A stretch of 14,317 nucleotides of DNA. Source: Acidimicrobiaceae bacterium (GTDB lineage: Bacteria; Actinomycetota; Acidimicrobiia; Acidimicrobiales; RAAP-2). Below the pieces are notes generated by a model, which saw only the letters and a list, made by a program, of their open reading frames with translations, was not told the DNA's origin and ran no database searches. The stretch is taken from contig PKZN01000030.1 of the NCBI GenBank assembly GCA_003133075.1, positions 1-14,317 on the forward strand. Direction: 5' to 3'. The translations under genes and the position numbers were made by a program. Shown one piece after another: positions 12,418-14,317 of this stretch; the first letter of the stretch is position 1, and each line of letters begins with the position of its first letter.

Positions 12418-13455
12418 ATGAGTGATACCACCCGTGGCGAGTCGGACCCGGCCCCGGTGGAGCACCGTACGACGCGCGCGGACATCGAACGAGAGGTCCT
12501 CGTCGAGGCGCGAGCGGAGGCCATCACGCTTGCGTCCGAGTTCCGGGCGCTCCGGGCCAAGGACGTGGTGACCTCGGCCGTTGAGCACATGCGAGAAGAT
12601 CGGGTCAACGTGGCCGCCGGGGCGTTCGCCTATCGCTGGTTCCTCTCAATATTTCCCACGATCATTGCCTTGCTCGGCGTCGCGTCACTCGTGACGCTGC
12701 CGCCCAGCGTCGTCGTGAGCCTCATCCACGGCGTCACCGAAGCGCTCCCGGCGAGTGCGGCGGACGTCTTCACCAAGGCGATATCGCATTCAACCGAGCG
12801 CGTCCACGGCGACCTCGTCGCGACGATTCTGGCCTCGGCTGTCGCGTTGTGGAGCGCGGTGTCCGGGATGGTGATCGTCGAGGTCGGTGTCGGCATGGCC
12901 TACGGCATCAAGAACGACAGGACCTTCCTTCGCAAGCGCTTCGTCGCGTTGCAACTGCTGGTTGGAGGGATCGTGCTCGGCGGAGGTGCGTCGGCGCTCA
13001 CCGTTTTTGGTCCGCAGTTGGGAAAAGTGATCAAGGACTCCCTGCCCTTTAGCAACGTCACCTTTGGCTTTACCTGGACGCTCGTGCGGTGGGTGGCCGC
13101 CCTCGCCCTAATCAACCTGCTCTTCACGGTGTTCTACTACTTCTCTCCGAATCGGGCGAGGCCCAAGTGGCGATGGACGAGCATCGGCTCACTGATGGCG
13201 ACGCTCGTGTGGGCCCTCGTCTCGCTGGGTTTTTCCCTCTACACGTCGGACTTTTCTTCCTACGACCGCACCTACGGGGCGTTCGCTGGCGTGGCGATCC
13301 TCATTTTCTGGCTCTTCCTCACCGGACTGGCCATCCTCGTCGGTGGAGAGGTCAACGCGGCCATCGAGCGACTCGCAATGACCACGGTGGAGCACACGTC
13401 GAACGCCGCGCAAGAGCTCAGCCCGCAGAATCCTGATCATGGTGGCGTCGCTTGA
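12418..13455 (+). CDS. YihY/UPF0761 family inner-membrane protein
   Basis: A 345-residue protein with a long charged N-terminal region (about 1-60) and six predicted membrane helices. Family hallmarks are AAGAFAYRWFLSIFPTIIAL at the first helix, the NLLFTVFYYFSPN segment, WRWTSIGSLMATLVWALVS and the C-terminal YGAFAGVAILIFWLFLTGLA followed by GGEVNAAIER. The family was once misnamed RNase BN. It is a membrane protein of uncertain function, sometimes linked to envelope processes or possible transport. ATG 12418 is preceded by AGGAGG with 11-base spacing, rather long. ATG 12367 in the same frame is an alternative adding 17 acidic residues. The last 38 bases overlap the end of the convergent GGDEF gene. 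Confidence 0.9.
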   Translation: MSDTTRGESDPAPVEHRTTRADIEREVLVEARAEAITLASEFRALRAKDVVTSAVEHMREDRVNVAAGAFAYRWFLSIFPTIIALLGVASLVTLPPSVVVSLIHGVTEALPASAADVFTKAISHSTERVHGDLVATILASAVALWSAVSGMVIVEVGVGMAYGIKNDRTFLRKRFVALQLLVGGIVLGGGASALTVFGPQLGKVIKDSLPFSNVTFGFTWTLVRWVAALALINLLFTVFYYFSPNRARPKWRWTSIGSLMATLVWALVSLGFSLYTSDFSSYDRTYGAFAGVAILIFWLFLTGLAILVGGEVNAAIERLAMTTVEHTSNAAQELSPQNPDHGGVA

Positions 13456-14317
13456 CTTCGTACATCGCGTGATCAGCGCGGTTGAGGAGCGAGTCGAGCG
13501 TGTCGGCGCCATCACCTCGGAATACCGCCGACCCGATGCTCACGGCCATTGGATATCTATTCATCGGGTGGGCGTTACGACTGGTCAAGATCGCTTCGAG
13601 TCGGTTCAGGGCCACCGTGGGGTCACCGGTGTCGGCCAAGAAGACGAGAAATTCGTCACCGCCGTATCGAGCGATGATGTCGGAGTTTCGGAAGGTCGCC
13701 GCGAGATGTTGGGCGAATTGGACGAGCGCGGCGTCGCCCTCGTCGTGGCCGTAGGAATCGTTGATCTCCTTGAAGTCGTCGAGGTCAAAGTACACGAGTG
13801 CGGCCATCAGTTCGCGGCGTCGACAGACTTCGAGCAGCGTCCCGGCACTCAACTCAAAGCCGCGTCGATTGCTCAGTCCCGTCAGCTCGTCGGTCACCGC
13901 CAGTGTGAGCGAGGCGATCTCGCCTTCCACCATTCCCGCGAGGTCCTGCAGGCTGCCCGCGTCTTCGGCCGAGAGTTCGCGAGGCTTGTCGTCAAAGACG
14001 CACAGGGTGCCGAGTTTCATCCCACGGGGACCGGTGATGGTGGCCCCGGCGTAAAAGCGAACCCCGGGGTCAGCAACGACCGAGGGATTGTCGAAAAATC
14101 GAGGGTCGAGGGTTGCGTCGGGGACCACCAGCAGGTCGTCGCCCAAAATTGCGTGCGCACAGAAGGACTCCTCCCGGGGCGACTGCTTGACGTCGTAGCC
14201 CTGAGTGGAGAGGTACCAGTTTCGGTCTCGATCGATGAGCGTGATGAGCACCGAGGGAACGTCGAAGAGTCGTTGCGCCAGGCGGGTAATGCGATCGAAG
14301 CGCTCGTCGGCCTCGCG
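13418..14317 (-). CDS. GAF-GGDEF diguanylate cyclase, N-terminus beyond the window
   Basis: Makes the second messenger cyclic di-GMP from two GTP. The frame is open to the window edge, leaving 299 visible residues; the start is missing. The first part is a GAF sensor domain of the kind that reads EADERFDRITRLAQRLFDVP, then SPREESFCAHAIL, VVPDATLDPRF and GTLCVFDDKPRELS. A linker helix leads to the GGDEF domain, which starts with TDELTGLSNRRGF. The active site is the canonical GGDEF in ARYGGDEFLVF. RNSD sits five residues before it, a good RxxD inhibitory site, so feedback inhibition by the product is expected. No EAL or HD-GYP phosphodiesterase domain follows; the protein ends at RRHHDQDSAG. 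The 3' end overlaps the convergent YihY gene by 38 bp. What the GAF domain senses cannot be read. Confidence 0.93.
   Translation of the reverse strand, partial: READERFDRITRLAQRLFDVPSVLITLIDRDRNWYLSTQGYDVKQSPREESFCAHAILGDDLLVVPDATLDPRFFDNPSVVADPGVRFYAGATITGPRGMKLGTLCVFDDKPRELSAEDAGSLQDLAGMVEGEIASLTLAVTDELTGLSNRRGFELSAGTLLEVCRRRELMAALVYFDLDDFKEINDSYGHDEGDAALVQFAQHLAATFRNSDIIARYGGDEFLVFLADTGDPTVALNRLEAILTSRNAHPMNRYPMAVSIGSAVFRGDGADTLDSLLNRADHAMYEVKRRHHDQDSAG

Noticed and set aside
1..14317. CRISPR array, insertion sequence, transposase, integrase or prophage genes.
   Set aside because: No regularly spaced repeats and no recognisable recombinase or phage protein in any frame. The only mobile-element signs are the tRNA-derived repeats.

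Overview
The window is GC-rich, with dense gene packing and frequent GTG starts. It looks like Actinomycetota. I lean towards an Acidimicrobiia-like lineage, but the class is a guess from gene content, not a demonstrated placement. A feature seen repeatedly is a TANNNT box placed 5-8 bases before a start codon that has no Shine-Dalgarno sequence, as expected for leaderless mRNAs.

Layout. Positions 1-236 hold the 3' end of a SAM-dependent methyltransferase. A leftward group follows (3702 down to 211): a DrrA-like ABC ATPase, a DrrB-like permease, a PaaI-type hotdog thioesterase and an MFS exporter. The first three are packed with overlaps or 2-bp gaps. Divergent from them, dnaG (primase) and an overlapping sigma-70 family gene form a 'macromolecular synthesis' type pair (3769-6449). 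A DinB/DUF664 gene comes next, then tRNA-Asn(GTT) and a CAT-anticodon tRNA (tRNA-Met or tRNA-Ile2).

The most interesting region is 7302-8266. The 30 bases of the CAT tRNA from its anticodon loop through its T-loop recur exactly at 8237-8266, in the same orientation. Between the copies lies only a VapB(AbrB-type)/VapC(PIN) toxin-antitoxin pair, with an AT-rich 5' end and short repeats near both ends. No integrase is present. This looks like a tRNA-targeted integrative element reduced to its addiction module. Because only the left copy continues into a complete tRNA 3' end, recombination between the copies would destroy the tRNA gene, so the element appears locked in. About 435 bp after it (8267-8702) hold no gene I recognise.

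The right third holds two leftward GNAT acetyltransferases, a small membrane-anchored or secreted protein of unknown function, a membrane protein with a C-terminal seven-cysteine zinc-ribbon-like tail, a leftward methyltransferase with a C-terminal coiled coil, a YihY/UPF0761 membrane protein and a GAF-GGDEF diguanylate cyclase cut by the window edge. Convergent genes here overlap at their 3' ends or nearly touch.
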